Origin: Madurella fahalii
Lineage: Eukaryota; Ascomycota; Sordariomycetes; Sordariales
DNA length: 64,000 bases
Assembly: GCA_029876055.1 (NCBI GenBank)
Contig: CM056879.1
Coordinates: forward strand, 372,001 to 436,000
Direction: 5' to 3'
Numbering within the stretch: the first letter of the stretch is position 1; every line of letters begins with the position of its first letter. Shown piece by piece: positions 34,846-46,010 of this stretch. Both the position numbers and the translations under genes were made by a program. The notes under the pieces are model-generated. The model had not been told where the DNA came from and made no database searches. It saw only the letters and a program-made list of their open reading frames with translations.

Positions 34846-35405
34846 AGCCCCGTCTAGGGCAGAAGTCTTGCCAGTGATCCTCGTCGCCGCAAAACACGCA
34901 GCGGCCTTCTTCCATCCTCTTGTTGCGGCCTTCGAGGACGGTGTCTTCCCGCGCATAACATTCGCCGTATCCGTGGCCCCATGAGTCGCATCGATAGCAG
35001 CGAAAAGCTGACGTCTTTTGCGAAACAGCCGGCCTTCTGTAGCTTGGCGTAGTGCGGTGTCTCCGTGCCAGACGTTGCACTCGCGCTGAATTATGTTTAC
35101 ATTTGCAGACCTTCTGGACCAGGGGAACGGGCGGTAAACCTGCAATAGTTAGATCAACGTCAGTGAAATGCGAGCCGGGTCGCCTACCGGATGGATCAAC
35201 TACATTGTGGGCCGGTTGCCGTAAATCATCGTCAGAATCTAAATGAACCCCAAGTCAGGCCATCGGCATCAGACACGGTGGGCAGGGCCGTACCAGTCGT
35301 GAGATCAATGATGTTGTGAGGTACTTGGACGATCAAGTACGTATTTCCAATATGCACGTTGCTGTTGCCGGAGACGTTCAGCTCTCCAACGGAGTTGGAC
35401 GCCAT
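34846..35405 (-). pseudogene. ORF with an amyloid-motif-like N-terminus and two CCHC knuckles
   Basis: The ATG at 35405 begins a 57-codon frame that contains SGNSNVHIGNTYLIV, resembling the short HET-s-related amyloid motifs found at the N-termini of some fungal NOD-like receptors. The frame stops at 35232. An overlapping second frame, one base out of phase, is open from about 35265 to 34846 and ends in two perfect C-x2-C-x4-H-x4-C knuckles (CYRCDSWGHGYGEC and CVFCGDEDHWQDFC). A single frameshift in the TTGGGG run would join them, but that joining is my inference. Alternatively the knuckle ORF is an unrelated Gag-like remnant. The locus lies 1.4 kb from the HET-s-like relic. Confidence 0.35.
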
Positions 35406-36767
35406 GACCCCGCTCTATATGACGCGCTAGCGGTATCGCGAAGGCAACGACGTGTCCTGTAGCGGGGGATATGGGTGGCTATTTTGCCGAGGCTCCCGGA
35501 ACGACGAAGGTGGTCCGTGCACTTACTCAAAGAAAGTAACAGGCCAAGAACCCCATTGGCTAAGTATTACGGTGGAATCGGTATCGAGATGGGATCACAA
35601 CCGCCTATACAATCTATACGTAGGCAGTGCTTGCCCTAGTCGGCGAGGAGATAGATAAGGCCGCGTAGGACGGCCGTGGCGTTGTTAAGCTGGGTGTCGG
35701 TGCCTTACAGAAGAAGTAGGAGAGCTAGTTAGCTGGCATTGGCAGTCGACTCGAGCTCATTAATGCTGCTGCAAAGTAGCATAGTCTTGCCCTTGCCAGC
35801 ATTGCCTTTGGTTCAGAGCAGTCGGCGCTATAGGTTGTCACGCCATCGTCAGAAGTTGGCGTTATCGAGAATCTAACGACATGAGTTTCTAAGCAGGCTA
35901 CCCTTCGTCTGCTCGATACATCTTTTATCGCTATAGGGATCAGTTAATCGCAGATGACGTAGGCAGCTCTCTTCGGATAAATAGTAAATGATTCCCGATA
36001 TAAAGGCGTGGGCTACCTTCTGTTCGTACGCTGTCGATACGGATCGATTCTGGCTTTGCCTATTCTCCTGATATTCTAGATCAGCTATACGTGCAGTCCA
36101 AACGGTCGCCCTTGATTCTGACTTACGGAGACGGCGGGCTGGTGGTAGTGGGGCGGCGTTAGATCAACGGCCCAATATCCGGCAGCGGACCGATAGAGAA
36201 CCGGGAATGGAACCCCTTCGTGACGGATTTTGGGCGACGGCAAGAATGGTGCCCCGAGAAGTTGGGCTCCCATGGCTAGCCACCAAGAGAGGGGTTGCAG
36301 GCTCTCTGTAGCTGCCGGACGACCAATGACAACAGTCGCCATATTATATCTGCGACAAACACAGCTGAATGAAGGAGCAGAGGGTTTCATGCGAGTTTAC
36401 CGGTCGCGTTCTCCGTAGGCTTCCAATCGCTACAGTCGTCTGAACTGCAGAAGATTCGAAATAGTCGGATACTGCCCCGCAGTAGGGCGGAATGGACAGG
36501 ACCCTGTGTATACGCGACTTCGCCGACGCGATGGCGACGCAGGCGATTGCGCGTTCCAGTACGGCATATTTACTGGACCGCCATAGATACAAGGTAAATC
36601 GAGGAGTACAACTGATGGACGACGGACACTCCGTCAGCCCGAATTCCCGGTCATCGGGCTCCGTCCGCGCCGTTAGTTTATAGCGCCGGGGTAACTCATT
36701 CGCATTCAAGGAACGCTAAGGAACTATGCTCTACTACCTCGCAAGTCCAGAACCACTCTGCACCCCG
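35406..36767. other. Degraded sequence, possible plus-strand gene remnant
   Basis: Between about 35700 and 36420 one plus-strand frame retains coding-like segments separated by RIP-type stops (RLELINAAAK, VVTPSSEVGVIENL, RYKGVGYLLFV, TTVAILYLRQTQLNEG). I do not recognise the family. The remainder shows nothing. Confidence 0.3.
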
Positions 36768-37637
36768 TTAACGATCCCAAAACCCCTTACCTCCGAACGT
36801 ATTCCCAATCTGGATCCCAAACTCGCCCTTCGCCACCACCGTCTCTACTAAGTTAATCGTCTGATCCCTAATAAGGATCTCACGATATACGGCTGCCTCG
36901 GTAAATACATTGCCGAGGTGGCCCCTTATACGGTCCTCCATCCGGACATCCTTAACGGAGTTCCTTCCCGCAATCGCATCGATCTACTATACAGCCGCAT
37001 CTGATAGAGCCGCGTCGATTCCCCCCACCGTATCCTTAAGCATCGTCAGGCTTTTTTCGTCCTCCACTTCTTCGATCTCGATCCCGGCCAGCTTATGATA
37101 CACGGTCTCGACAGGAAAGGCCTTCTCCAGCTCGTCGACAAAGCCAGCGATTTGGTCGACGATTTTCTCTAGGCTTTTCCCGTCGTAGAGTGCCTATACC
37201 GTCTTCTTTACCAGGCTTATATCTTTCTGTCTCCGACAAGCGAGATCTTTTAGTCGCCTATACAGCGCTCGCCCGACCGGCTTCATATCCTTGTCCTCAA
37301 ATACCACCAGGTCCTGCTGGTCCGCAACAAGCTCATACCGCTTCAAGGTTTTTTAAGCGGACTCGAAGAGGAGCACGATTTCCTCGATAATTGATTGCAC
37401 CAATTGAACCGACTGGTCGGTCGGCGCACTAGAACGGAATCGCGGGTCGTCGTTGATCTTAACCGCCTCGTCCCATCGGCCTAGGCGTATCTTCGTAATG
37501 TCCAGTCTGCGCTGGTATCTCTCAAAGTCGCGCTCAAAACAACGACCGAGCTGGACATACTAAAAACAGTCAACCCAGTTGTTGAAGAGGCCGGCAACGC
37601 CTAAGGCGCCAGTAACGATCCTAAACGGTTCCGCCAT
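36768..37637 (-). pseudogene. HET-s-like HeLo/prion-domain gene, inactivated
   Basis: From an ATG at 37637 to a TAA at 36768-36770 one minus-strand frame covers exactly 290 codons (289 residues plus stop) with no net indel. This is the length of Podospora HET-s. The N-terminal two-thirds match a HeLo domain (EPFRIVTGALGVAGLFNN, KRYELVADQQDLVVFEDKD, DGKSLEKIVDQ, FVDELEKAFPVE). The C-terminal 72 residues match the two-repeat amyloid domain (DAIAGRNSVKD, LGNVFTEAA, NLVETVVAKGE, QIGNTFGGKGFWD). HeLo proteins act as membrane-perturbing cell-death executors triggered by prion folding of the C-terminus. Five in-frame stops occur, at codons 26, two mid-HeLo sites, and 217 and 218. Most fit CAG- or TGG-to-stop RIP changes. 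The gene is divergent from the NACHT relic at 38053. Confidence 0.88.
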
Positions 37638-37829
37638 AGTATGTTGACCGGTCGTGGCTATAGGGGAAGAGGGGAAGATGAAAGCTGATGTCCTACTTGC
37701 GGCTGAGCGTATCTGGTTGGCGCTGGAGGCGGGGCACCTGCAGTCCGCTTGATCGATACCCAACTTGAGTACAGGCAGGCCCAACTTGAAGATCGTATAA
37801 TCATCGCCTTAAACAATCCGCTACGTCCG

Positions 37830-37985
37830 CAATCAGCTCAGGTCACTACATACCGAGGCGAGAACACGTCCATGCCAGTAATATTTACTACTAGTCTGAC
37901 ACGAACGACTTCCTCTTGCTTTCTACACCGACGCAACCTTTGACTCGACGTACCAGTACCGTAGACCATCCTCACGGCGAAAGCA
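37830..37985 (+). repeat. Diverged tandem duplicate of the NACHT gene's 5' end
   Basis: The sequence at 37830-37985 aligns with 38048-38200 about 218 bp downstream: TCACTACATACCGAGGCG opposite TCACTACATGCCGGAGGG, and GACTTCCTCTTGCTT with later CCTTTGACTC opposite GACATCCTGCCGGCC and CCTTCGACTC. In one frame the copy reads HVHASNIYY where the main copy reads RVHVGNNYYS. The start ATG has been replaced. It lies in the intergenic region between the two divergent relics. Confidence 0.6.
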
Positions 37986-38052
37986 CCCTGGAACCACCGC
38001 AATCGTTGCTTCATACAATCCAACCACTTCGTCGCCGCCACCATAGCAAATC

Positions 38053-38692
38053 ATGTCGGTTCACTACATGCCGGAGGGCAGGCACGCGTCCACGTGGGCA
38101 ATAATTACTATAGTTTGAGCGACATCCTGCCGGCCGTACACGAGGCGGCCTTCGACTCTTTCGCCGAACAGAGCAACGCACCATACCATCCTGACACCCG
38201 AACCGAGCTCCTCCGTCATATCAGAGACTGGGCAGACGATCCTCACAGCGAGAGCATCTTCTGGCTAAACGGCATAGCAGGAACCGGGAAGTCCACCATT
38301 CTCGAACCGTAGCAAAGGCATTCGCAGACAACAGCCTCCTCGGCACAAGCTTCTTCTTCAAAAGGCGTGAAGGAGACCGTAGCAAAGCCATCTTGTTTTT
38401 CCCTACCGCTGCCAGCCAGCTTTTGCACAGAATACCTGCCTCGGTGCCTTTCGTCAGAGAGGCCATCGATACCGACCCTGGCGTTGCCTGGAAGGCGCTA
38501 AGAGACCAGTTCAAGAAGCTCATCCTGCAGCCTCTTGGCCGCGTTCACCACGCTATAGCAATTATGATCGTCGTTGACACTCTCGACGAGTGTGACGGGG
38601 ACAAAGACGTGAGCGTAATCATCTACCTACTAGCACAAGAGGTGCTCCACTCCGCACGTTTAAAGATCTTCATTACCAGCCGGCCTAAGTAA
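38053..38692 (+). pseudogene. NWD2-like STAND/NACHT gene fragment with N-terminal prion-type motif
   Basis: A plausible start ATG at 38053 is followed, one base out of frame, by ARVHVGNNYYSLSD, which resembles the 21-residue motif repeated in the HET-s-like prion domain. A linker (RTELLRHIRDWADDPHSES) leads to a P-loop, NGIAGTGKST (Walker A), near 38270-38298. A one-base deletion near 38300 shifts frame again. The next frame then continues through RIPASVPFVREAIDTDPG and QFKKLILQPLG to Walker B-like IMIVVDTLDECD near 38565-38605 and ends at SRPK. In known pairs such a receptor seeds amyloid folding of its HeLo partner. The C-terminal repeat region is absent: sequence past 38692 is not recognisable and pogo A begins at 38907. 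Confidence 0.75.
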
Positions 38693-38904
38693 AAGGCTGG
38701 GTATTAAGACAGGAGTAGAAGACATCGGTCAGAGGACTTGACTTGACAGAAGAAACGCAGCCGCTGATACGACTTTCTTGTATACAAAGAGCAACACCGC
38801 CAAGTCGTTCGAAGTCGCCGCTACATCAATAAGCGCAAAGATGGTGACCGCAAACGCGCCCTATCCGGCGCACTGACGGGGTCGTTGAGGCAAACGTATC
38901 TCCG
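38693..38904. other. Short unassigned flank of pogo A
   Basis: About 200 bp between the NACHT relic and the TA target of pogo A. It does not continue the truncated WSC gene found on the other side of pogo A. Confidence 0.4.
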
Positions 38905-39364
38905 TAACGTACATTATAAGCGAACGGTCCACATAAGCGAACGGTCCACATAAGCGAACGGTCCACTTTCCAATGCGACGCGCTACCCTTGCACTCAACA
39001 CAGATTTTCTCAACAACCTAATATACCTCCTACTTCAAAGGAAGCCAGGCTAATCCTAGCCCTTAACGCTCTTCAAAATAACAAAAACCTAAACCTACGA
39101 AGTACAGCAAAGGTCTACAACGTCAGCTATACTACTCTTCGCAACCGTCGTAAGGGCCGGCCTATACGACGCGATATTCTAGCCAACTCGTGGAAGCTTA
39201 CGGATCTCGAAGAGCTGACGATAGTTCAGTATAGAGTTGAACTATCTGAATGTGTATTCCCACCTAGACTGAGTGGTATAGAAAATATGGCTAACTAGCT
39301 ACCATGTATACGCGACGCACCCGTTGTCGGCAAGCTCTGGGCCTACAACTTCGTTAAATGCCAG

Positions 39365-39615
39365 TGTAACGAGAGTCTCCAGACGAAGGTCAGGAGGACC
39401 CGCCGAATGATGCTGGATGATATCACGATACAGGATAGATAAGAACCCCGTGAGGGAACTCTCTTACGCAGGGCACTTCTGATCCGCAAGGATCAGTCTC
39501 TGTGCAATTGATAGGAGGCTGTTCACGAAGATATCGCCCGCTGGTCCAGGTCTTTTCGGTGTCAAGACATCGTGGTCCATCTCCCTCAACGTGTTCCCAG
39601 AACAACCCCTTTACA
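39365..39615 (+). repeat. 5' LTR of G3
   Basis: From TGTAACGAGAGTC to CCCCTTTACA, 251 bp. The primer-binding region would begin at 39616 (ATTCTGATCCTTC). Confidence 0.9.
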
Positions 39616-39647
39616 ATTCTGATCCTTCTGTTCTACCGTTGGCCGAG

Positions 39648-40930
39648 ATAGCACCTACAATAAGTACCTCCCGTGAGCTAGGAGCAGAGTCTAGTCCAGG
39701 GGAAAACACCCCCCAATCACCTATAAATCCTATATGCCTTTATCGGTCGGAATCACCAGGATTTCGACCTCGTATATCTTCGCATACCCTTTCGTACTCC
39801 CAGGTTCCGCGTCAAGCTCCTCACTATAATAACCTGTTGGAATCAACCCGTCTTCGGATACAGTAACTAGAAGTGCTGAAACAACTACGAGAATAAGAAG
39901 AGGGTTTGTTTTGGAAGCTAGGTATCTTACCAGGCGAATCCTTACCGAAACGCAGGCGATATCGTTCTCCTTTAGCAGGTTCTAGTAACCATAATAAGGA
40001 CCGAAAGGCGATTAAGGTAAAGCATCTAATTTAGTTCCCTAATAATACTATCTATCGATACCGTTTAGAATAGCTCTAAGATCTATAGCGAGTATTTATA
40101 GGAGACCCGAAACGGTTTAAAACGGATATAAACCGGATCCTTTTCGCCTTAGATCAAATAGAAGAACGTCCTTATAATCGATAGTATAGTCATTGCAATA
40201 ATCTTCCGATAGATATACGATAAGAGGTCGAAAATGACTAGAAAACGTTTAAAGATTGGATACTGAACTATATTCAAGATCTTATAGATCAAGAATCTAC
40301 TATTATAAAGTAGCTTAATGATATTAAGTAACGGGAAAACTAGTCTCCCTTAGACTTTTATTAGTATTTGGAATCCCTTAAGGCCTAATTCCCGAAGTAG
40401 GATGAAAAAGCTTGTATTCTTACCTTTTATACGAAGCTTTCGTCTGTAATTAGTAACTATATCAACTTATATATCTATAATAAGCTAGATACTTAGGAAG
40501 AGATAGTTAAATTTACTACCTAAATTTAGTATAGTTTCTAGTATTAAAAACTTTAGAAAGCCCTTAAGTATTTATTCCAATATCCTTTTTACTCTTCTCC
40601 TTTATCGTATTCTTCTCTAACCTATAAATCGTTATTTTATTCTCGAAGAGTATTATTATCCTGTTATCACCAACGAAATATATAGTCAACGACGCTATAT
40701 ACGAAATCTAACGACTACCCTATATCAACTCTATTTCATTTTAATTAGCTAAATCCTATAGACAGTTAAAGAAATCCTTTAACTTATTTTATTTATAGTA
40801 GTAATACCTATTTCGCTAACGACTACCTATAAAAGAGAGTATTAGTGAATAAAGCTACTAGGTACCCCAGTCGCCGAGGTAGGGGATTGCGTTTAAATCG
40901 GCGGGGAAACAGTAGATACCGGCGGATATG
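39648..40930 (+). pseudogene. Gag of G3
   Basis: The start is ATA at 39648 where G1 has ATG. The N-terminus matches G1 (STSRELGAESSPGENTP, HYNNLLESTRLRIQ) and then stops accumulate. A heavily mutated zinc-knuckle region lies near 40770-40830. Confidence 0.65.
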
Positions 40931-43900
40931 AACCCCGATTACGTCGGTAAAGACGATGTACTAGGGGTTCCAGTTAAAGAACGAATATACACTTCTATAA
41001 CCTTATTAAACTATATCCCTAAATCCATTATAGTTGATCTCGATACTAGAGTAGAGATTGATATTGTTAGTCTAGAGTTCGTAAAGTAGAGGAAACTCCA
41101 ATAGATCGGGATGTAATTACCCTATATTTGGTTTATAGACTATTATATCGTTAAAGTATTTAGTGTTTATAAAGTTCCTTTAGAACTAATAGACTATTAA
41201 GGAATTACTAAAAGAATATACATTTCTTATACCGCTATCAATTACTCCCTTATTATAAACAATTCCTCTATTCTTCTTAGGATACTAAGTTTAATATCCT
41301 ATAAGATCTTATTATACCTAGAAGGGAATTTATAGTAGTTTATAACGGAATTGGAGTATATTCGGATTGAAAACCCGAAGAAATTCTTAAAATATATCGA
41401 AGAGAAGCTTGTATTTTCTCCTTAATACAGTACCTAGACGTGCCGGAGATACTTTTTCCGGAGGAGGAAGAGGAAAATACCTCCCGAAAACCTAAAGATA
41501 TCCCTCCTGAAATCTCAGACTTTATAGATGTTATAAACTCTAGTAACGCAGATATTTTACCTTCTTTCAAAAGTATTAATTATACTATTAATCTACTCCC
41601 TAATACTGTTCCTCCTATTAGACCTCTTTACCCTCTATTACGATATAAACTTTCGATTTTAGAGGAATATCTACATGAAAACCTGGCGAAAGGCCGTATT
41701 CGCCTATCCTAGAGTTCAACTGTAAATCCTATCTTGTTTATCCTAAAGAAAGATAGTACTCTATGCTTATATATAGATTACTGTGGATTCAACTGGATAA
41801 CGGTTAGGAATCGGTACCCTTTACCGTTAATCTCAGAACTTTTAGACCGAGTATCCGGAGTAAAGTATTTTATAAAGTTGGACCTGAAAGAGGTATACTA
41901 CCGGATTTATATCCGAGAAGGAGACGAATGGAAGACGGTTTTCCGTACTCGATACAGTCTATTTAAGTATCTTGTTATACCTTTTAGCCTGATAAATACT
42001 CTTACGACCTTCTAAAGTTATATTCAGACTGCTTTAGGCAGGCTACTAGACGATTATTATATATATTATTTAGATAACATTTTAATTTTCTCCCTAGACC
42101 GGGAAACCTATACGACTTACCTCCAACAAGTCCTGGAACGCCTGGGATAAGTATAGTTATACTACAAGCCTAATAAGTATTTATTTTATTAAGATAAGGT
42201 AGAATTTCTAGGTTATATTTTGACTCCCGAAGGTGTCGGTATAGATTCGGTACGAATTCAGACTATTTAAGATTGGCCTGAACTATAATCCTATCGAGAT
42301 ATCTAAATTTTCTTAGGATTTTGTAATTTTTACTATCGATTTATTCGAGGTTATTCGGAGATTGTATTACTATTAAGTAATTTACTAAAGAGGTTATAGA
42401 ACGGACGAAAACCGGGAACCCTCCGGTTAAAAGCCGAAGAGCATATGGCATTTATACGGCTTAAAAGAGTATTTCAAGATACACCAGTTTTATATCATTT
42501 CGACCCCGAACTCCCTATTATTATTAAGATAGACGCCTCTGACTTTATAATAGGAGCTATCCTATTATAGGTCCCGAAAGGGGGCCGAAAACGTTCTATT
42601 GTATTCTAGTCGGTAAAGTTTTCTGGACTGACTTAGGACTATAGAACTCCTAATAAGGAGATAATAGCTATTATAGAAGCCTTTAAGTATTGGCAATACT
42701 ATATTGAAGGGAGTTATTATAAAGTTACTGTGTTTCGGATTATAATAACCTATAAAGGTTTATAAAGTAAAACCGATTAAACGGCCGATAGGCTAGATAG
42801 TATATATATCTAATAGGATTTGATTTCACTATTAAGTATCAGCCTAGGAAGCGAAATCCGGTTAATAGCCCTTCGAGAAGATTAGATTATAAGGATAAAG
42901 AACGTCCTAATAGACTCGAGTAGATACCTACTTTTAAGAGTAAAATTGCTTAGGTAAACCGGATTAGAAAGCTAATCGCGGAAAGAAATAAGATTGCCTA
43001 TTATATAGAAGAGAGTAAATTAGCTTGTATAAGAAACTCTGGCAAATCAGCTAGTACTCGGGTCGGAAAGACGACTATAGAAGGGGTTAAAAGAGCTTAC
43101 TGTATACCAGAGAATAGCGAAGATACTAGTATATAGGACCCTAGCAAACTAGCTAGTTAGAAACCCGAAATAATAGATTGTCCTTCAGAAGTTACTATAG
43201 GATTGCTAAGTATTTACCTACTAGGACCTTAGGATTACTAAGAAGCCGATTAGCTTAGACGGGAACAGATTGTTATTCGTTAATATACAAGAGAGTATAT
43301 TCGACTGGAAGCGGTTTATACTGCAGAACCGTCGAAATCTATAAGAGAATTAATCTTAGAGCTATAAATTACAGATCCGGTGACTCTAAAAATCAAGGAA
43401 AGGCTGGTAAGTCTAGTCCGAAACTAGAGAGTTTCGCCCGAATAGGTATTTAGATACGAGTAAGAACTGCTATATTAAGGATAATTGTTTGTCCCGGTAG
43501 AGTAAGCTATTAAATAGGAGTTACTCCAGCTTTTTTATAACGATCTATTAGCGGGTTATTTTGGTATCGAAAAGACTCTCGAACTATTATAAAGAAAATA
43601 CTTCTGGTATAGTATAACTAAAGATATTAAAGACTACTACAGAACCTGCTATACCTACTAAGTCAATAAGATAAAACGGTATAAGCTATATAGATCGCTC
43701 GAATCGTTACCGATTCCTATACGACCTTAGAGCGAAATCACTATAGACTTTATTATGGGTTTTCCTATAGTGAAGAGTCCTAATAGCTCCGAGGAGAATG
43801 CAATTCTAGTAGTTATCGATCGGTATACGAAGATAAACCGATTCTTCCTAATATCTACTACTATTACCAGCTAAGAATTAGTAGAGCTTGTTTATAAAGA

Positions 43901-44820
43901 GATTGAACTCAAGTATAGCCCTATTGATAGTTAGGTTAGTAATCGAAGTTCTGTTTTCATATTATAGTTTTAGAGCGATTTGTATTACCTGCAAAAGGTA
44001 TATAAGCGGCTTTCGACCGCTTTTCACCTATAAACCGACGGGTAAACGGAGTAAGTAAATTAAATACTTATTCAATACCTCTGTTACTTCGTATACTAAA
44101 ACTAAATTACTTAAGTAAATCTCCTCCTAGAAGCAGAATTTGTTGTCAATAGTACTGTCAATTCTATAACTAAGATAAGTCCCTTTGAAGTACTGATAGG
44201 TTATCAACCTCCGATTTCCTACCGTATCGAGGGCGATATATAAGAGAGGAGGATACCTAATGCAATTAAAAGAATTAAAAAACTTGCTGAGCTAAGAAAA
44301 TAGTTAGAATAAAATTGGGTTGAAGCTATAGCAGTCCAGAAATGATATTATAACGAGAAGTATATAAAAAAGGAGTTTAAGAATAGAAGTTTGGTATTGT
44401 TATCAACCTGGAATTTAAGATTTAAGTTACCGAGGAAATTGGTACTTAAGTTCATCGGTCTATTTTATATTCTAAACCGAGTCGGATCGTTGGCTTATCG
44501 TCTAGTACTCCCGGATAAGTACGATTGTTTATATAATGTATTTCCTATATCAATGTTAGAACCGTAGTATAGCCGAAAAGGAGACGATTTGTCTGTAATG
44601 CCGATACCAGACTTTAAGGACGACGGAAAGTAGGAAGTTAAAGAGATTCGAGACAAGAGAAAATTCTAAAGTAAAACCTTCTTTTTAGTCAAATAGGTAG
44701 GCTGGCCTTCGAAGTATAATCAATAGATGTTAGAGGAAGATATAACGAATATATTAAAGTTGGTATTGCAATTTCGAAAAATATATAAAAACCAGCAAAA
44801 GTATAGACGATAAGACGTTA
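40930..44820 (+). pseudogene. Pol polyprotein of G3, RIP-damaged
   Basis: Reverse transcriptase at 41440-42015 (LPNTVPPIRPLYPLLRYKL, FILKKDSTLCLYIDYCGF, KNRYPL-like, KLDLKEVYYRIYI, FKYLVIPFSL). RNase H near 42530 (DASDFIIGAIL). The integrase core is near 43790-43870 (AILVVIDRYTKINRFFL). A chromodomain-like end lies at about 44635-44800 (IRDKRKF, KTFFLVK, GWPSKYNQ). The stop at 41713 and others are TAG at expected Gln/Trp codons. Confidence 0.8.
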
Positions 44821-44915
44821 ATTAATATCTACCTGTATTAAGCTATGTCCTGGGGTATCCCAAATATCAACCCCAACTTAAATAAAAGAATAACCTCCTA
44901 AAAACGATATGATAT

Positions 44916-45815
44916 TCAAAAAATTAAGGTCGGTACTAACACTAAGTCCGGAGTTACCTCTATCCAAACCTGCTAGGCATCCTCCTCTATATTAGCGGCG
45001 ACCTCCTCCTTTACTATATTAAGGAAATAGCGCTTAGTGCCCGACCAGTCTACGAAACTAATGTCGCTGAGCGATAAATGAGTAGTAGACTGTACCTCCT
45101 AGGCATGTACCTCGGACTCGTACTACGAAAAGTCAGCGACAATGTAGCGGAAATATGGTAATTGAGACTGACCTCGATATTACAACCGCGGTTCCAGCTA
45201 GGGTAGGACGACTACTATAGATAGAGTTGGCTATAAGAAGTAACTAGGGAGCAATAGGCTATATAAGCTTACTGTCGAAATATCAACGACTTATATACGA
45301 AAATAAGCCGAAAGATAATACTTACGGAAGACGGCTTAGTAGTACCAGAAATACCGAATTAACAGCGATAAGCAGTTTCGGCAGCATCGAACGCCCCGAC
45401 CAGGTCTTTAGCGGTGGCAGCGATCTTCTTACGGCTGCGGCGCGAGAGAGCAGAGATAAGAAGGTGATTACCCTCCTCGTCGAGTTCGCCTTCGGTATCC
45501 TCTACACGATAGTCGACAACGGCACGAGCCACGTTAATAAGAATTATAAGGTCGATAGAGTCGCTAACCATTCCAGCTACGGCCTATAATCGTCAGTAAA
45601 TCGCCTATCAATCCTCTATAAATCGAATACGAACTTACCGGAGTATATAACTCTTTCTTTGCATTGCAATATAAGTAACGCGACGACATAGACTACTCGA
45701 ATAAGCAGATAATAGAGAGAACCTCGCCGGAATAAGGGTTAGCATTCTTAAGCGCCGAACGAATACATTTTATACACGGAGTAAGTTCGGCAGTAGGGGC
45801 GGTAAGGACGTCCAT
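44916..45815 (-). pseudogene. Antisense accessory gene of Gypsy element G3, four exons
   Basis: Best preserved copy. The ATG at 45815 opens MDVLTAPTAELTPCIKC. Exons on the minus strand are 45815-45639, 45583-45326, 45271-45173 and 45122-44916, of 59, 86, 33 and 69 codons (246 aa), all phase 0. Donors are GTAAGT, GTAAGT and GTCAGT; acceptors are TTATAG, CGACAG and CGTAG. Exon 2 is fully open except for its last part (GMVSDSIDLIILINVARAV, EDTEGELDEEGNHL, KKIAATAKDLVGAFDAAE). About seven TAG/TAA codons sit where G1 or G2 has Gln or Trp. No known domain, transmembrane helix or signal peptide. Confidence 0.85.
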
Positions 45816-46002
45816 CGTAATGGAAAGGTAGCTAAAGCGATGCTGAAAAGAGAGAGATTAAGAGAGAGAAAAAGAGAGGGAGGGGAGGACAGAGCAGGTA
45901 ACGGACTATACGCAAGAGCCGGACGAAAAGCGAGCGAAGCGAAACGTATAGAAAAGGGCCTAAAGAAAGAAAAGTTTTAGAAAAGGTAGGAGAGGAGAAG
46001 GG

Positions 46003-46010
46003 TATTTATA
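46003..46010 (-). promoter_or_regulatory. TATA box of the antisense gene in G3
   Basis: Minus-strand TATAAATA inside GGGTATAAATACCC, 190 bp upstream of the ATG at 45815, followed by CTTTTCTAAAACTTTTC and a pyrimidine-rich leader shared with G1. Confidence 0.6.

Noticed and set aside
34801..35145. 114-codon minus-strand ORF overlapping the zinc knuckles
   Set aside because: Wrong frame: the CCHC knuckles are in the neighbouring frame.
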